Assembly: GCF_964204645.1 (NCBI RefSeq)
Contig: NC_134029.1
Span: forward strand, 17,006,450 to 17,070,449
Direction of reading: 5' to 3'
DNA length: 64,000 nt
Source of the DNA: Tubulanus polymorphus
Lineage: Eukaryota; Nemertea; Palaeonemertea; Tubulaniformes; Tubulanidae
Position numbers and translations under genes: made by a program
The notes under the pieces: generated by a model
The model's database searches: none
Seen by the model: only the letters and a program-made list of their open reading frames with translations
What the model was told of the DNA's origin: nothing
Shown here: positions 51,888-63,142 of the stretch, in pieces
Position numbering within the stretch: position 1 is the stretch's first letter
Layout of the letters: every line of letters begins with the position of its first letter

Positions 51888-51995
51888 CTATTATAACTAT
51901 TATAGGATCGGCAATTGTTAACGCTTTAGCATTTACTGGTGGTGGTTATTTATTTAAGCATATTGATACTAGTACAATTAGATAGAGAATTCAAG
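51888..51995 (+). pseudogene. Truncated start of the 140-aa membrane protein, triplicate 1
   Basis: The first 27 codons of the 140-aa gene run into the next triplication unit at 51968 and stop at TAG about 51983. Only the first hydrophobic segment remains. The same truncated start recurs at 53267. Confidence 0.65.
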
Positions 51996-52648
51996 AATTG
52001 TGTAGATTTAAAATTAGTAAATATAAGTTTATGTAATTCTTTTTATAATATATCGGATAAAAAGATAATACTGTTTTAATTCATATTAGAAATGTAGATA
52101 AATGGTTTCATCTAATTTCAAAACCAGGATTATATAATTTAGAGACTTTAGCGCAAGCAATTAATAGAAGAGCACGGTTGAAAATTAGAAGTGAAGATAA
52201 ATTTTTAATTAGATTTATAAAAAGTGATAGTTCTGATAAAATTAAAATAAAGGTATATGATGAAAGTCAAAATGCATTTTTAGTGAGAAAACCATTAGCT
52301 AAATTGCTAGGAATTGCACCAGATATTGTTACAGGAAACGTAGATGGCAATTCAAATATAATACCTTTTACGCACTTTTATATTTATTGCAATTTAATTG
52401 ATCCTACAAAAACTTTCGAAGCAACTAAAGAAACAATTTGTAGTTCTAGTATATTAAATATTTTACCGCTAAAAATGTTAAACAATTTGGAACTCAAATA
52501 AATTATAATTTAACAGAATGTGATTTTAAACCTTGCATTCCTCAATTTAATAATTTTAAATTAGAAATAAGAAATCATAATGGATATTTAATTGATTTGA
52601 ATAACTTTCCTGTGATATATGAATTAGTTATAAGATGTAAAGAGTAAT
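51968..52648 (+). pseudogene. Penton-like gene fragment, triplicate 2
   Basis: 5'-truncated penton gene identical to the corresponding part of block 1. No start codon of its own and the same internal frameshifts. Confidence 0.7.
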
Positions 52649-52663
52649 TTTTTCATTATATAA

Positions 52664-53020
52664 ATGAATATAACTGTTGGGCCGAGCATATGTTTTGGGT
52701 TTGATTTTAAACGTGAGAAAGAAATGAAATTTAACGTTAATGATGTAATTACACATATCAAAAATATTACATTTTCTAATGAAAAAACATTTGAGTATGA
52801 AACAACAATAGATAAAGAAACTTTAAATGTAGAAAAGATTACTAATTTAATTAGAGAATCTTTAAGATTTTATGAATTAGATGAAGATTTTATCATCGAT
52901 GATATTAAAAAAATAATAATTGAAATACATACAAATGAAACTAGTAATGAAATAAATGTTGAATTAATCATAAATAAGATAACTAAATATTTTGATGATA
53001 GTAATTTTTTTGATAAATAA
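52664..53020 (+). CDS. 118-aa Polinton protein, triplicate 2 (copy 2)
   Basis: Identical to 51275-51631, with the same leader. See triplicate 1. Confidence 0.62.
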   Translation: MNITVGPSICFGFDFKREKEMKFNVNDVITHIKNITFSNEKTFEYETTIDKETLNVEKITNLIRESLRFYELDEDFIIDDIKKIIIEIHTNETSNEINVELIINKITKYFDDSNFFDK

Positions 53021-53242
53021 ATGAATGATAATAAGTGGATAATAACTGGATTATATAATGGAGCACTACTATCAGTTGGAACTGTTGGTTATTCAATGGT
53101 ATTAAAAACAGTATTCAAAATGGGAAGTGTTAATGTTGATAGATTTGATATAAATGATATTTTAAAATTAACATTAGCAGTTACTTTATCTAATTTAACT
53201 ATTGATTATTTAGAAAAACAAAAATATATTCCTCCCATATAA
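53021..53242 (+). CDS. 73-aa membrane-associated protein, triplicate 2 (copy 2)
   Basis: Identical to 51632-51853. Confidence 0.62.
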   Translation: MNDNKWIITGLYNGALLSVGTVGYSMVLKTVFKMGSVNVDRFDINDILKLTLAVTLSNLTIDYLEKQKYIPPI

Positions 53243-53266
53243 ATGCGTTATTATTTTACTAAATAA

Positions 53267-53374
53267 ATGGCTTCTGCTATTATAACTATTATAGGATCGG
53301 CAATTGTTAACGCTTTAGCATTTACTGGTGGTGGTTATTTATTTAAGCATATTGATACTAGTACAATTAGATAG
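53267..53374 (+). pseudogene. Truncated start of the 140-aa membrane protein, triplicate 2
   Basis: Same truncation as at 51888, reading into the third unit at 53357. Confidence 0.62.
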
Positions 53375-54037
53375 AGAATTCAAGAATTGTGTAGATTTAA
53401 AATTAGTAAATATAAGTTTATGTAATTCTTTTTATAATATATCGGATAAAAAGATAATACTGTTTTAATTCATATTAGAAATGTAGATAAATGGTTTCAT
53501 CTAATTTCAAAACCAGGATTATATAATTTAGAGACTTTAGCGCAAGCAATTAATAGAAGAGCACGGTTGAAAATTAGAAGTGAAGATAAATTTTTAATTA
53601 GATTTATAAAAAGTGATAGTTCTGATAAAATTAAAATAAAGGTATATGATGAAAGTCAAAATGCATTTTTAGTGAGAAAACCATTAGCTAAATTGCTAGG
53701 AATTGCACCAGATATTGTTACAGGAAACGTAGATGGCAATTCAAATATAATACCTTTTACGCACTTTTATATTTATTGCAATTTAATTGATCCTACAAAA
53801 ACTTTCGAAGCAACTAAAGAAACAATTTGTAGTTCTAGTATATTAAATATTTTACCGCTAAAAATGTTAAACAATTTGGAACTCAAATAAATTATAATTT
53901 AACAGAATGTGATTTTAAACCTTGCATTCCTCAATTTAATAATTTTAAATTAGAAATAAGAAATCATAATGGATATTTAATTGATTTGAATAACTTTCCT
54001 GTGATATATGAATTAGTTATAAGATGTAAAGAGTAAT
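53357..54037 (+). pseudogene. Penton-like gene fragment, triplicate 3
   Basis: Identical to the triplicate 2 fragment. 5'-truncated. Confidence 0.7.
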
Positions 54038-54052
54038 TTTTTCATTATATAA

Positions 54053-54409
54053 ATGAATATAACTGTTGGGCCGAGCATATGTTTTGGGTTTGATTTTAAA
54101 CGTGAGAAAGAAATGAAATTTAACGTTAATGATGTAATTACACATATCAAAAATATTACATTTTCTAATGAAAAAACATTTGAGTATGAAACAACAATAG
54201 ATAAAGAAACTTTAAATGTAGAAAAGATTACTAATTTAATTAGAGAATCTTTAAGATTTTATGAATTAGATGAAGATTTTATCATCGATGATATTAAAAA
54301 AATAATAATTGAAATACATACAAATGAAACTAGTAATGAAATAAATGTTGAATTAATCATAAATAAGATAACTAAATATTTTGATGATAGTAATTTTTTT
54401 GATAAATAA
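54053..54409 (+). CDS. 118-aa Polinton protein, triplicate 3 (copy 2)
   Basis: Identical to the first two copies. Here the downstream gene order continues normally into the full 140-aa gene. Confidence 0.63.
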   Translation: MNITVGPSICFGFDFKREKEMKFNVNDVITHIKNITFSNEKTFEYETTIDKETLNVEKITNLIRESLRFYELDEDFIIDDIKKIIIEIHTNETSNEINVELIINKITKYFDDSNFFDK

Positions 54410-54631
54410 ATGAATGATAATAAGTGGATAATAACTGGATTATATAATGGAGCACTACTATCAGTTGGAACTGTTGGTTATTCAATGGTATTAAAAACAG
54501 TATTCAAAATGGGAAGTGTTAATGTTGATAGATTTGATATAAATGATATTTTAAAATTAACATTAGCAGTTACTTTATCTAATTTAACTATTGATTATTT
54601 AGAAAAACAAAAATATATTCCTCCCATATAA
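54410..54631 (+). CDS. 73-aa membrane-associated protein, triplicate 3 (copy 2)
   Basis: Identical to the first two copies. Confidence 0.63.
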   Translation: MNDNKWIITGLYNGALLSVGTVGYSMVLKTVFKMGSVNVDRFDINDILKLTLAVTLSNLTIDYLEKQKYIPPI

Positions 54632-54655
54632 ATGCGTTATTATTTTACTAAATAA

Positions 54656-55078
54656 ATGGCTTCTGCTATTATAACTATTATAGGATCGGCAATTGTTAAC
54701 GCTTTAGCATTTACTGGTGGTGGTTATTTATTTAAGCATATTGATAAAAATGGATCATTAACAGAACAAAAAAGACAAAACTTAGCGTTAGAGAAATACA
54801 ATAAAGCAGCGGAAGAATACAGAGAAAAACGACAAAACTATATGGATTACATCAATAAAGAATTATATGATCAGAAGATTTCACACAGAGATTTTCAATC
54901 AGTTGATGATGCAATGAGTTTATATAACGCGGTAACCAATAAAGAAAAATTACATCTACATAAACCTACAATATCAGATTATTATACCCCAAGTAATGAA
55001 CAGAAGAAATATGAAATAATATGGATTTTAGGCGGAACTGTTATTGTTATATTTGTTGCTTATAAGTTTACTAATTAG
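54656..55078 (+). CDS. 140-aa membrane protein with coiled middle (copy 2, intact)
   Basis: Full-length gene with the TACTAAATAAATG leader. An N-terminal hydrophobic segment (residues 2-26), a charged coiled region with EYREKRQNYMDYINKEL, the SDYYTPS motif near 108, and a C-terminal membrane helix. It shows that the copy 1 gene lost only its start codon. Likely a virion or membrane component; no known enzyme motif. Confidence 0.7.
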   Translation: MASAIITIIGSAIVNALAFTGGGYLFKHIDKNGSLTEQKRQNLALEKYNKAAEEYREKRQNYMDYINKELYDQKISHRDFQSVDDAMSLYNAVTNKEKLHLHKPTISDYYTPSNEQKKYEIIWILGGTVIVIFVAYKFTN

Positions 55079-55097
55079 TAATTTTTTTTCTAAATAA

Positions 55098-55531
55098 ATG
55101 GAAGATAAAGTTGATAATATTGATATCATTCCTCATGATATAAATAAAACTAAATTAAAAATATATTTAGAAAAACAAATATTAGAATTTGAAAGTGACT
55201 TAAAAGTTAAAAAGAAAAATATTAAAAAAGTAAAATTATATATTATTTGATTATAAGTGGTTCGGTTACAATTAGTTCTGTAATAACATTTTTAGCAATA
55301 TTCTGTCCATTAACACCTTTAGCTATATCAATTGGTGTATTAGGATTAAGTTCAAGTGTTTTAACCGGTATAAGTTCAAAATTAAATATAAAAAGTAATA
55401 AAGAAAAAATTAAAACTAATATAAAAGAAATTAATAAATTAAAGAATACACTAGATTATATAATAAGTTTAAATGGTCATATAACAGTTGAAGAACAAGA
55501 TAAATTATTAAAAGAATTAATAAATTATTAA
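55098..55531 (+). pseudogene. Two-helix membrane protein, frameshifted (copy 2)
   Basis: ATG 55098 with AAATAAATG leader. The frame shifts near 55215 in an A-rich stretch; from 55247 the membrane hairpin and C-terminal helix are open. Three extra residues (KVD) near the start compared with copy 1. Function unknown. Confidence 0.62.
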
Positions 55532-55552
55532 TTTTTTAGTTATATAAATTTC

Positions 55553-56883
55553 AAAAGTTTCCAAAAAGTTTTCCAAAAGCTTTCCAATATAATAAATCAA
55601 TTAAATATAATATTCCAGCAATAGATTCTAATAAAGATATTACATATAGAAATGAAGTTTTAAATTCATTAATTGATTTATATATTTATGTTACTGAAAG
55701 TTATAATTTTCATGTAAAGATGGAAAATATATTTCATATGTATACAATTAATTTCAAAAATTTAAATGAGGCAAAACAATGGTTATTAAAATCTAATATG
55801 AAGTATTGGCAGAACCAATTAAATTTTGCTGTTTATTGCGCAACAACAGGATGTGGAATTAGTTGGAATGATCATTTTAACAAACCAAGTTTACCATTGA
55901 TGTTATCACTTTTTAGATTTCATACATATTTTCAAATAAAATTAATATTAGATGAATTAGAATGTCCTTTACCAGGTTCAAAATATTTTAAAGAATTGAA
56001 TAATAATATTAATTTTTCTAAGTTTTATAAAATATGTAATGAATTTAATATCAATTCAAATAAAGATTTTAGAGCAAAAATTGGAACAAAGGGCGGATTA
56101 GGAATATTATATACTAAAGAATTTGGAAAAATAATGACAAATTCAGATATAAGAACACTAAATTGGAATGAATTACCAAAATATTATAATAATTTACAAC
56201 AACAGAACAATAATGGTTGGGTTAATTTCATTTTAGAAAATAGTGAAGGTTTTACTAAAGCTGGTATACAAAGAATAAATCAATCTATTAGAACTTATTT
56301 AATTTGTATTTTAGGTGCGCAAGTTGAAACAAGATCCCCAATAATTGGAAATGATAACACTTCATTCGATGCGCAGAAACAATTGAAGGTATTATTTGAA
56401 GATTCAATTCATAATGATAAAAATAGATCTATTCCAGAAAACATTGTAAGATATCAAAATTATTTAGATAAATCACATATTAGATTAAATTATTGTATAG
56501 GCCCTAATCTATTTATTATTTCTAATGATATAGTATTAAAGATGGGAAATATAATTGGTTATAATAATCTAATTAAAACTGCAACAATAAATAATTCATT
56601 TGGATTAAATGATATAAATAAAAAGATTATTACTGCTCCAAAATTAATAGAAGGTGAAAAAAATAAAAAACACATTCAATCAACAGAAACTAAAACTAAT
56701 AATATTAAATTAAATAATGATTCTAAAATAAAAGATTTCAATACATCAGAAGATATAAAAACTGATAATATTCAACATGATATAATTAAACTAAATGATG
56801 ATAATAAATCCCATGAAAATGCTAAATTAGCTATAACTTGTATAGGAATTGTAATCGGAGGAATATTATATTTTAAATTTTGA
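55553..56883 (+). pseudogene. About 440-aa Polinton protein, start codon lost (copy 2)
   Basis: The frame is open from about 55553 to 56883 but the expected ATG of the TATATAAATG leader is ATT, followed by an 11-base insertion-like duplication (TTTCCAAAAAG). The first internal Met is at 55720. Contains NFAVYCATTGCGISWNDH, LILDELECPLPGSKYF and a C-terminal membrane segment. It demonstrates the uninterrupted length that copy 1 lost by a 2-base change. Role unknown. Confidence 0.65.
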
Positions 56884-56898
56884 TTTTTTATTATGTAA

Positions 56899-58589
56899 AT
56901 GGCAGAAGGTGGAAAAGATATTGGAATTGATACTTTTGGTGACGCTCCCGGTATAAGTGATGAACAACCACCTAATTTTGATGAAACAAGTTTCAGTAAT
57001 GATAATAAAACGGCATATAATACTAATTTAGGTGAAGATGATGATTATGATGATGATTATGATGGAATTAATTCCGAATTACGTGAAAAATTAATTAAAT
57101 ATTTACAAGCTCCTGAAAGTGGTAGAATTTCAACTAGAAGAGAAAGAAAAGAATTTATGAAACTATTAGAAAAACAACAAGAAAAATATCCTGATAAACC
57201 TATGGAATTATATAGAATGAAATCTAGAGTAACAGATAAAATTGTTAACGAATTATTACCAAAAGTTGTAATAGATGAAATTGAGAAGGTGTTGTAGAAC
57301 AAATTTTAAAAGATGACCCATTTTTCATGAATAATTTAGAATTTAAAAATGATTCATGGTATTATAATCTTGAATTAAATAGGAATATTGTAACAATTCA
57401 ATTATCTAGAATGGGTCAAGAAAATATTTTTGAACCTGGAATGCGAGCAAGATCTACAATTAAAGGTTCAAAAGGCGGTAGAGAATTTCTCAGAATTATA
57501 TGGAATGCACTCGATAGAATAAATAAAGAAGAACCAATTCCTAATATTGATATAAACAAATATTCACCATTTAAAAATCCAAATCCAAATCCTACTGATG
57601 TTGATCCAGAAACTGATGAAGATTTTGCAAATCGATTAGATAAATTAAGATCTTCAACACCCGAAACATCGAGAAGAGACACTCAACAAATTGATAATGA
57701 TTCAAGTCAATTACAATTAACATTAGAAAAACAAATTGATAGATTAAGAGATTCAGAAGAAGAGATGAATAGTACTGGAATAAATCGAATGCAATCTTTA
57801 CTAGAAAAAGGATTACTTGATTTAACTGATGAAGAATTAAAAGAATTTCCTGAACAAGCACGTAGAGAAATTAAAGGTATGCAAGAATCATCTGGTGAAA
57901 TTGCTAATATTAAGATGAGATTTTCTAAAATAACCATGTTAGAAAAAGAATTAACTAATGCAAATGAAGAATTAAAACAATTAGAATTAAATAGAGATCT
58001 TCAAGTAATAGAGGAAGCTGATTATGAAAGCAGAAAGTTAGCTTTAGAAAAAGAAATAGATGATTTAAAATATAACAAAGAATTACAGGAAAAAGAAAGA
58101 GATACATCATTAAAATCATATTATCTTAATCATATTAAAAAATTAAAAGTTATTTTTAAAGATTTGTTGATAAAACCAGATTCTAAAATATCATTGAAAG
58201 ATAGAATAAAATTATTATTTAAATTAGAAGGAATAACAATTCTTTCAATTCTAACAGCTGTAACTAAGTTATTTACAACAATTGGTTTAGCAATATCAAA
58301 TGCTTTAAAATCTACTCCTACTCCAAATAAACCAGATAAACCCCCAGATAATAATTCTATACAAGATAAAGTTAAAGATGGTTTAAAGAAATTAGCAAAA
58401 TATTTATGGGAACTATCTAAAAAATCTGCTGCAGCATTACCCGGAATTATTGCATCAATTGTTGGTTTTATATTGAAATCTGCAGGAAAAATTATTAACT
58501 TTGCTGCTGAACATATTATTTTATTTTTAATTACAGTTGTAAGTGCTATTATTTTTGGGTTAGTGAATATGATATCAAAAAATAAATAA
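56899..58589 (+). pseudogene. About 560-aa acidic, coiled, membrane-anchored protein, one frameshift (copy 2)
   Basis: Two parts: 56899-57297 and 57327-58589. A 4-base deletion near 57283 shifts the frame. Order: acidic N-terminus, ELREKLIKYLQAPESGRI, a long coiled coil (about residues 200-380 with Glu/Lys heptads), the PTPNKPDKPP linker and three C-terminal hydrophobic segments. Less damaged than copy 1. It sits immediately before the MCP gene, separated by 19 bases. Confidence 0.7.
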
Positions 58590-58608
58590 TTAATTTTTTG
58601 TTAAATAA

Positions 58609-59637
58609 ATGAGTGGGAGTTATATCAATCCTTCTAAGAATCATAGAATATCTAATGCTATTAAAGCAGAAAGATCACATCTAATTACTCATAACCCTTC
58701 TAATATTAATCCCGATGAAACTTTATATGTTAGAATCCCTCGATTAACACAAAATACTTTTTATGTTCCAAATAGTATTTATTTATCAGCCGATATAAAA
58801 GTAACCGGTAATAATAATAATTATGTTGTTGATAATGTTGGAAGATATTTGATTAAAAAATTAACTATAAAGATTGGACCAGAAACAGTTTTCTCATTAC
58901 ATGATTATAATTTATTTATGCATTATAAAGATTTATGGTTAACTAAAGAAAATAGAAATAATATGATATTTCAAGGCATCCAATCAGAAAACCAAAATAA
59001 ATTAAGATCAGAAGCGCATAATGCAATATTAACTAATTCTATAGATAAATTGATAAAAAGTATATATGGAAGCAAATATAAAATTCCATTAGACTTTGAA
59101 TTGATAAATAATAATGCACCTTTATATAAATATGCAATTCAAGAAGATGTTATTTTCGAAATAACATTTGCTCCTGTAAATGAAATTGTATTATCTAGCG
59201 TTAATAAAGATATGTGTTATAAATTATCGAATATATGTTTAGAATATGATACAGTAACTGATGAAAATATTTCAAGTATAATTCAAACTAAATACAATCA
59301 AGGATTTTCATTATTATATGATTATATTGATAAATTTAAAACCGTAACTATTAATGCAAATGATGAAATAATTAATGAGAATATTAACTTCCCAAGAAGA
59401 TCTATTAAAGGTATATTAATATTTTTTACTATTGCAACATATTCTAATGGTGCAATAAATGTTGATAATTATTATAATCCTGAAATAACAAAAGTAGAAA
59501 TAACTATCGAAGGAATAGCAAGTAATTTTTCTAAACATAAAAAATCTCAAGCGCATATCGAAAATGAAAGGGAGTTAGAAGAACATGAAAAGAAATTAGA
59601 AGAAATAGAAAGAAAAAAAAATGTGCCAATATTGTAA
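58609..59637 (+). pseudogene. Major capsid protein, C-terminal third replaced (copy 2)
   Basis: Residues 1-304 match the copy 1 MCP closely (YKDLWLTKENRNNM, KIPLDFELINNNAPLY). After EITIEGIAS the protein switches to FSKHKKSQAHIENEREL ... KKNVPIL, which belongs to the neighbouring zinc-finger gene. About 105 residues of the second jelly roll are lost, so it cannot fold as a normal double jelly roll. A deletion fusing the MCP to the next gene is the simplest explanation. Confidence 0.85.
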
Positions 59638-60094
59638 TAAGAAAATTGAACCTGTTGATGAAAATACTCATTATAAATCAAAGTTACATCTAATTAATGT
59701 TTATAAAATGGTGAGTATGATACCATTGTTAAATAACCCAAATAAATATATCAAATATTTTAATCCTAAAACTAACCAATATTATATATTCTATAAGTTG
59801 TTATTTGATAAATTATTAGCTTATGCAGAAGATTATCCTGAACAAATATATAAATTATTATATTTAAGAAAAATAGATTTAAGTTATCTAATAAAACATT
59901 TTGGATATCAATTTGATTTTGATAATGATGATTTTGATGAATACTTAGAAAAATTAAGAGAAAAAGCTAATATACCTACTAATTATCATTCAAAGATGAC
60001 TCGACTAAAATTAATAAATCTACCTAAGACTTTTGGTGAATTAGATATAAACAGAGATGATTTTATGAATATATTAGAAACAAAATTAGAATAA
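59518..60094 (+). pseudogene. Zinc-finger accessory protein (copy 2), 5' part lost
   Basis: The first part (59518-59637) is read in the capsid frame and gives a zinc-finger remnant (FSKHKKSQAH) and a Glu/Lys coiled coil. An A-run (about 59611-59620) shifts to the frame starting at 59621, with CQYCNKKIEPVDENTHYKSKLH, a C2H2-type finger, and then 130 residues without known motif (YLIKHFGYQFDFDNDDFDEYL). Unrelated in its C-terminal part to the copy 1 gene at this place, so the locus is variable. Confidence 0.55.
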
Positions 60095-60475
60095 TTATTA
60101 TAAAACTAATCTATATAACTTTATACTAGACGTACGAGTAAGAATCCAAGAATCCAAGAATCCAAGAAATCTTACTTTCTTACTCGTACGTCTAGTACAT
60201 AGATATATATATATAATAGTTTTCATAAAAATCAAAAACATAAAATTATTAATCTAAGTATAGAAATAGTTATAATATAATCTATTTTTATTATTATTAA
60301 GAGAAAAAATATAATTTATTCATTTTTATATAATTCATTTAATAATTTATATATCTACTAGACGTACGTAAGAATCTAAGAATCTTACTTTCTTGGTAAG
60401 AATCTTACTTTCTTACTCGTACGTCTAGTATATAGATATATAAATTAGTTTCTTTAATATTCCAAATTATAAATT
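60095..60475. terminator. Convergent intergenic region with two GACGTAC hairpins (copy 2)
   Basis: ACTAGACGTACGAGTAAGAA (60127-60146) pairs with TTCTTACTCGTACGTCTAGT (60177-60196). A second, similar hairpin lies at about 60357-60430 (CTAGACGTACGTAAGAATC against TTACTCGTACGTCTAG). Both are followed by ATAGATATATA. Copy 1 has unrelated TACGTA-containing repeats here. Likely transcript ends for converging genes, or a structural replication site. Confidence 0.55.
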
Positions 60476-61087
60476 TTATTTTATAAATTTATATTCATAG
60501 GGAAATTGTAATCTCAGTAATAATTTTGAACCTTTATTATTCTTTAATTTATTCATCTATTCATCATGTAATTCAGTAGGTATAATTTGATTTTCTTCCA
60601 ATGATTGTTGCATAGATTTTCTATCTTTGTTATAAAATAAAACTAGAAATCTTATATTCTCCCTAAAGTCTTTAACAATTGAATTATATTTTTGATTTAA
60701 AACCCATGTTGTTATCCCAAAATGTCTCCCAGAAAAAGCTAAATAACATAACTCACTTTCTCTCACTTTTGAATCATGTAAATTTGCGCAATCATCTATG
60801 ATAAATAATGTATTTGATCCTTTATAAGTATCAATTGCTATTTTTATACAATTATCTAAATTTTCTTTTACTGTTTTAGGATTTAATATAAAAAACTTTT
60901 TTATCTTAACTATATCTCTGTTATATGTTTTATTCATTTCATAAGTAGGGCAGAATAATATTATATTATCAAAATGATTCTTATAAATAGTTTCTAACAA
61001 ATCTAATATGAAATGTGTTTTACCACAATTGGTTACTCCAGTAACTAATATATTATGCGGTTCAAATATAAATAAATCTTTATTCAT
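60476..61087 (-). pseudogene. Packaging ATPase (copy 2), stop near C-terminus
   Basis: Same ATPase as 20337-20951, with Walker A GVTNCGKTHF and Walker B TLFIIDDCAN. A TAG at 60557 removes the last 26 residues. Core motor motifs remain. ATG overlaps the integrase stop by 8 bases. Confidence 0.88.
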
Positions 61088-62171
61088 TTATTCTTTTAAT
61101 TTTACTAGATAAAATCCATTCATTAAATTTATCATCATATCCTTTATATTTCACCAAAGAATACTTTTTTCCTTTAAGAGTTTTTGTTTTCAATACTTTT
61201 TCTATTTTGTATTCTATTTCATCTGGATTTGGTACAAGTGATAATTCTTGTTCATAGAAATAACCTAATATTTCTTCATCTTTTAGATCTTCTAATTTAT
61301 AAACAAAAGGTTTAGTTAATATTATCTTTTTAATCTTGAATATTTCTTCTGCAAAATTAGGGGTATAACCTTTATAAAATGTTTTTCTATATTTAGATAT
61401 TCTTACGTGTTGTCTTATTTTAAATTTAGGTTCTCCGAAATCATGTGTAACAAATGCTCCATATAAATTATTCCAAACTATTTCCGAATTATCTTCTTTT
61501 CTAGCTTGTATAGGTTTCATATTTATAGAACTATGTTTAGAATTATTATAACCTTTCACTAAATCATCTAATACATCGATATATTTATATGTTTCATTAG
61601 CAGTAAAATATTTCCACATTCTAGTTTTCAATGTTTTATTAAATCTTTCTATAATAGATGCTTTTTTATCTGAATGTGTTGAAAAATAATCTACATCGTT
61701 ATCAGATAATAGTTTTTTGAAATGTTTGTTATAAAATTCCTTACCTTCATCAAATTGTATCTTATCCGGAATAGCTTCTTTAAATATAGATTTAAAAGCA
61801 TTTGTAACCTCTATACCAGTTTTATTTTTGATTGGAATTGACCATGCGTATCGACTGAATATATCTATAACATTTAATATCCAGAAATATCCTTTGTTGT
61901 ATTCCTCTAAGTTCTTCATGTCAATTAAATCTGCTTGCCATTGTTGATCGATATATGAAACCATAACTTTTCTTGTTAAATAAGTTTTATCCATTTTCTT
62001 GTGGATTTGATATGTTGGCTGATTTTGTAACCATGATTTCAATTCACTATATTTCATATTACCATTTTCATTATCAGATTTAATTTCATTCCATAATTCT
62101 GAAACGTTAGAATATGATACTTCACTTTCTGGGTTATAATATAAATCTCTTAAATATTGTTCTTTTTTCAT
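61080..62171 (-). CDS. Retrovirus-like DDE integrase with chromodomain-like tail (copy 2, intact)
   Basis: Full-length 363 residues. Catalytic triad: Asp in QADLIDM, Asp in FDEGKEF, Glu in SIIERFNK. The C-terminal 50 residues form a chromodomain-like module (IEKVLKTKTLKGKKYSLVKY, then KGYDDKFNEWI). It is the one large enzyme of copy 2 with no lesion. Polinton integrases join AG...CT ends to target DNA with 6-bp duplications. The start ATG follows AAAATAAG, not TAAATG. Confidence 0.92.
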   Translation of the reverse strand: MKKEQYLRDLYYNPESEVSYSNVSELWNEIKSDNENGNMKYSELKSWLQNQPTYQIHKKMDKTYLTRKVMVSYIDQQWQADLIDMKNLEEYNKGYFWILNVIDIFSRYAWSIPIKNKTGIEVTNAFKSIFKEAIPDKIQFDEGKEFYNKHFKKLLSDNDVDYFSTHSDKKASIIERFNKTLKTRMWKYFTANETYKYIDVLDDLVKGYNNSKHSSINMKPIQARKEDNSEIVWNNLYGAFVTHDFGEPKFKIRQHVRISKYRKTFYKGYTPNFAEEIFKIKKIILTKPFVYKLEDLKDEEILGYFYEQELSLVPNPDEIEYKIEKVLKTKTLKGKKYSLVKYKGYDDKFNEWILSSKIKRINE

Positions 62172-62177
62172 CTTATT

Positions 62178-62548
62178 TTAATCCATTAATAATAATTTAG
62201 ATTTAGTTTCAATGGCTTTATGATTTGACTTATTTTCTGGTATAATAGGTTTATTGTTATTGGAATCATCTTTATCATCAGATTTGAATTTTGATTTATA
62301 TATTACACCGGATAATATAATAACTGTTACTAATCCAATTGTAATATATAATTTATAATTACTTCCAGCATTAGAAGAATTAGATGGATTATTATTTGAA
62401 TCAATATCAGATAAAGTCTGTGATTCATTTATATCAGTTAATTTCTTTTTCTTAGCTTTTTTTAATTCTGCAGATCTTTTACCCAATTCTCTTGCCCATA
62501 TAATTAGTTTTTCAGATCTAGGCTTTTTCCTTAACTCCATCACTCATT
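62178..62548 (-). pseudogene. About 120-aa single-pass membrane protein (copy 2), frameshifted start
   Basis: The expected start (AAATAAATGAGTGATGG, 62548) is out of frame by one base with the rest. A second ATG at 62540 could give 120 residues: a basic region RSEKLIIWARELGKRSAELKK, an Asn/Ser linker, a membrane helix (LYITIGLVTVIILSGVIY) and a charged tail. It may still be expressed from 62540. Function unknown. Confidence 0.6.
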
Positions 62549-63142
62549 TATTTTAGTTAATTTTTGTTCTGATTCATTTTCTGTTTCGACGTTTGGGTGT
62601 AGTACATCTGTTTCATTCTTACCTGATTTATATTCCAAAGGTTTGATGTTCGAAAATGTTATGACGCCAGTAGAAATTAATGTCATAACCGATCCTAATT
62701 GAAATGAAGCATAACCAACCCATTTTTGTAATTCAGTCATAACTAAATAGTCATTTTTCAAATCACTATATAATTTATTTTCATCATCAATTGGTATTAA
62801 CTGGTTACATAACTTAGAATAACATTTGACAATACCATCTGAAATAGAATCATTTATTCGGGCTAATCTTGCTTCTTCATAAATCTTAAAATATTTTATT
62901 ACTTTATCTGGTTTCATAGCATCTAATTCTTGAAAAGTAATTATCTTAGTTAAAAACTCTTTAGATTTTCCGCCAGCAATCAATAGTTCTAGATGATGCT
63001 TACAATATAAATAGTATTCATAATCAATATTGTTATTAACTTGAATAGAATTAGAAACAACTGTATCTTTATTATCACTTATACCCAAATCATCTAATGT
63101 TTTTTCGATATCAATACTATTCTTATTAGATTTCTTTGACAT
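62540..63142 (-). CDS. 200-aa Polinton protein, intact (copy 2)
   Basis: Leader CTAATATAAATG. An N-terminal Lys/Ser-rich region is followed by DYEYYLYCKHHLELLIAGGK, ITFQELDAMKPDKVIKYF and SFQLGSVMTLISTGVITF, and an acidic tail. It overlaps the downstream gene by a few bases. Probably part of one minus-strand transcription unit with integrase and ATPase. I do not recognise the family. Confidence 0.68.
   Translation of the reverse strand: MSKKSNKNSIDIEKTLDDLGISDNKDTVVSNSIQVNNNIDYEYYLYCKHHLELLIAGGKSKEFLTKIITFQELDAMKPDKVIKYFKIYEEARLARINDSISDGIVKCYSKLCNQLIPIDDENKLYSDLKNDYLVMTELQKWVGYASFQLGSVMTLISTGVITFSNIKPLEYKSGKNETDVLHPNVETENESEQKLTKINE

Larger units (their letters stand above)
50579..54745 (+). 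repeat. Exact triplication of a 1389-bp segment
   Basis: Units 50579-51967, 51968-53356 and 53357-54745. Each runs from inside the penton gene through the 118-aa and 73-aa genes to codon 31 of the 140-aa gene. Junctions read ATTGATACTAGTAC, with one base of microhomology. I saw no difference between units, including the penton frameshift at the same place. Either very recent tandem amplification or an assembly artefact. Confidence 0.93.
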
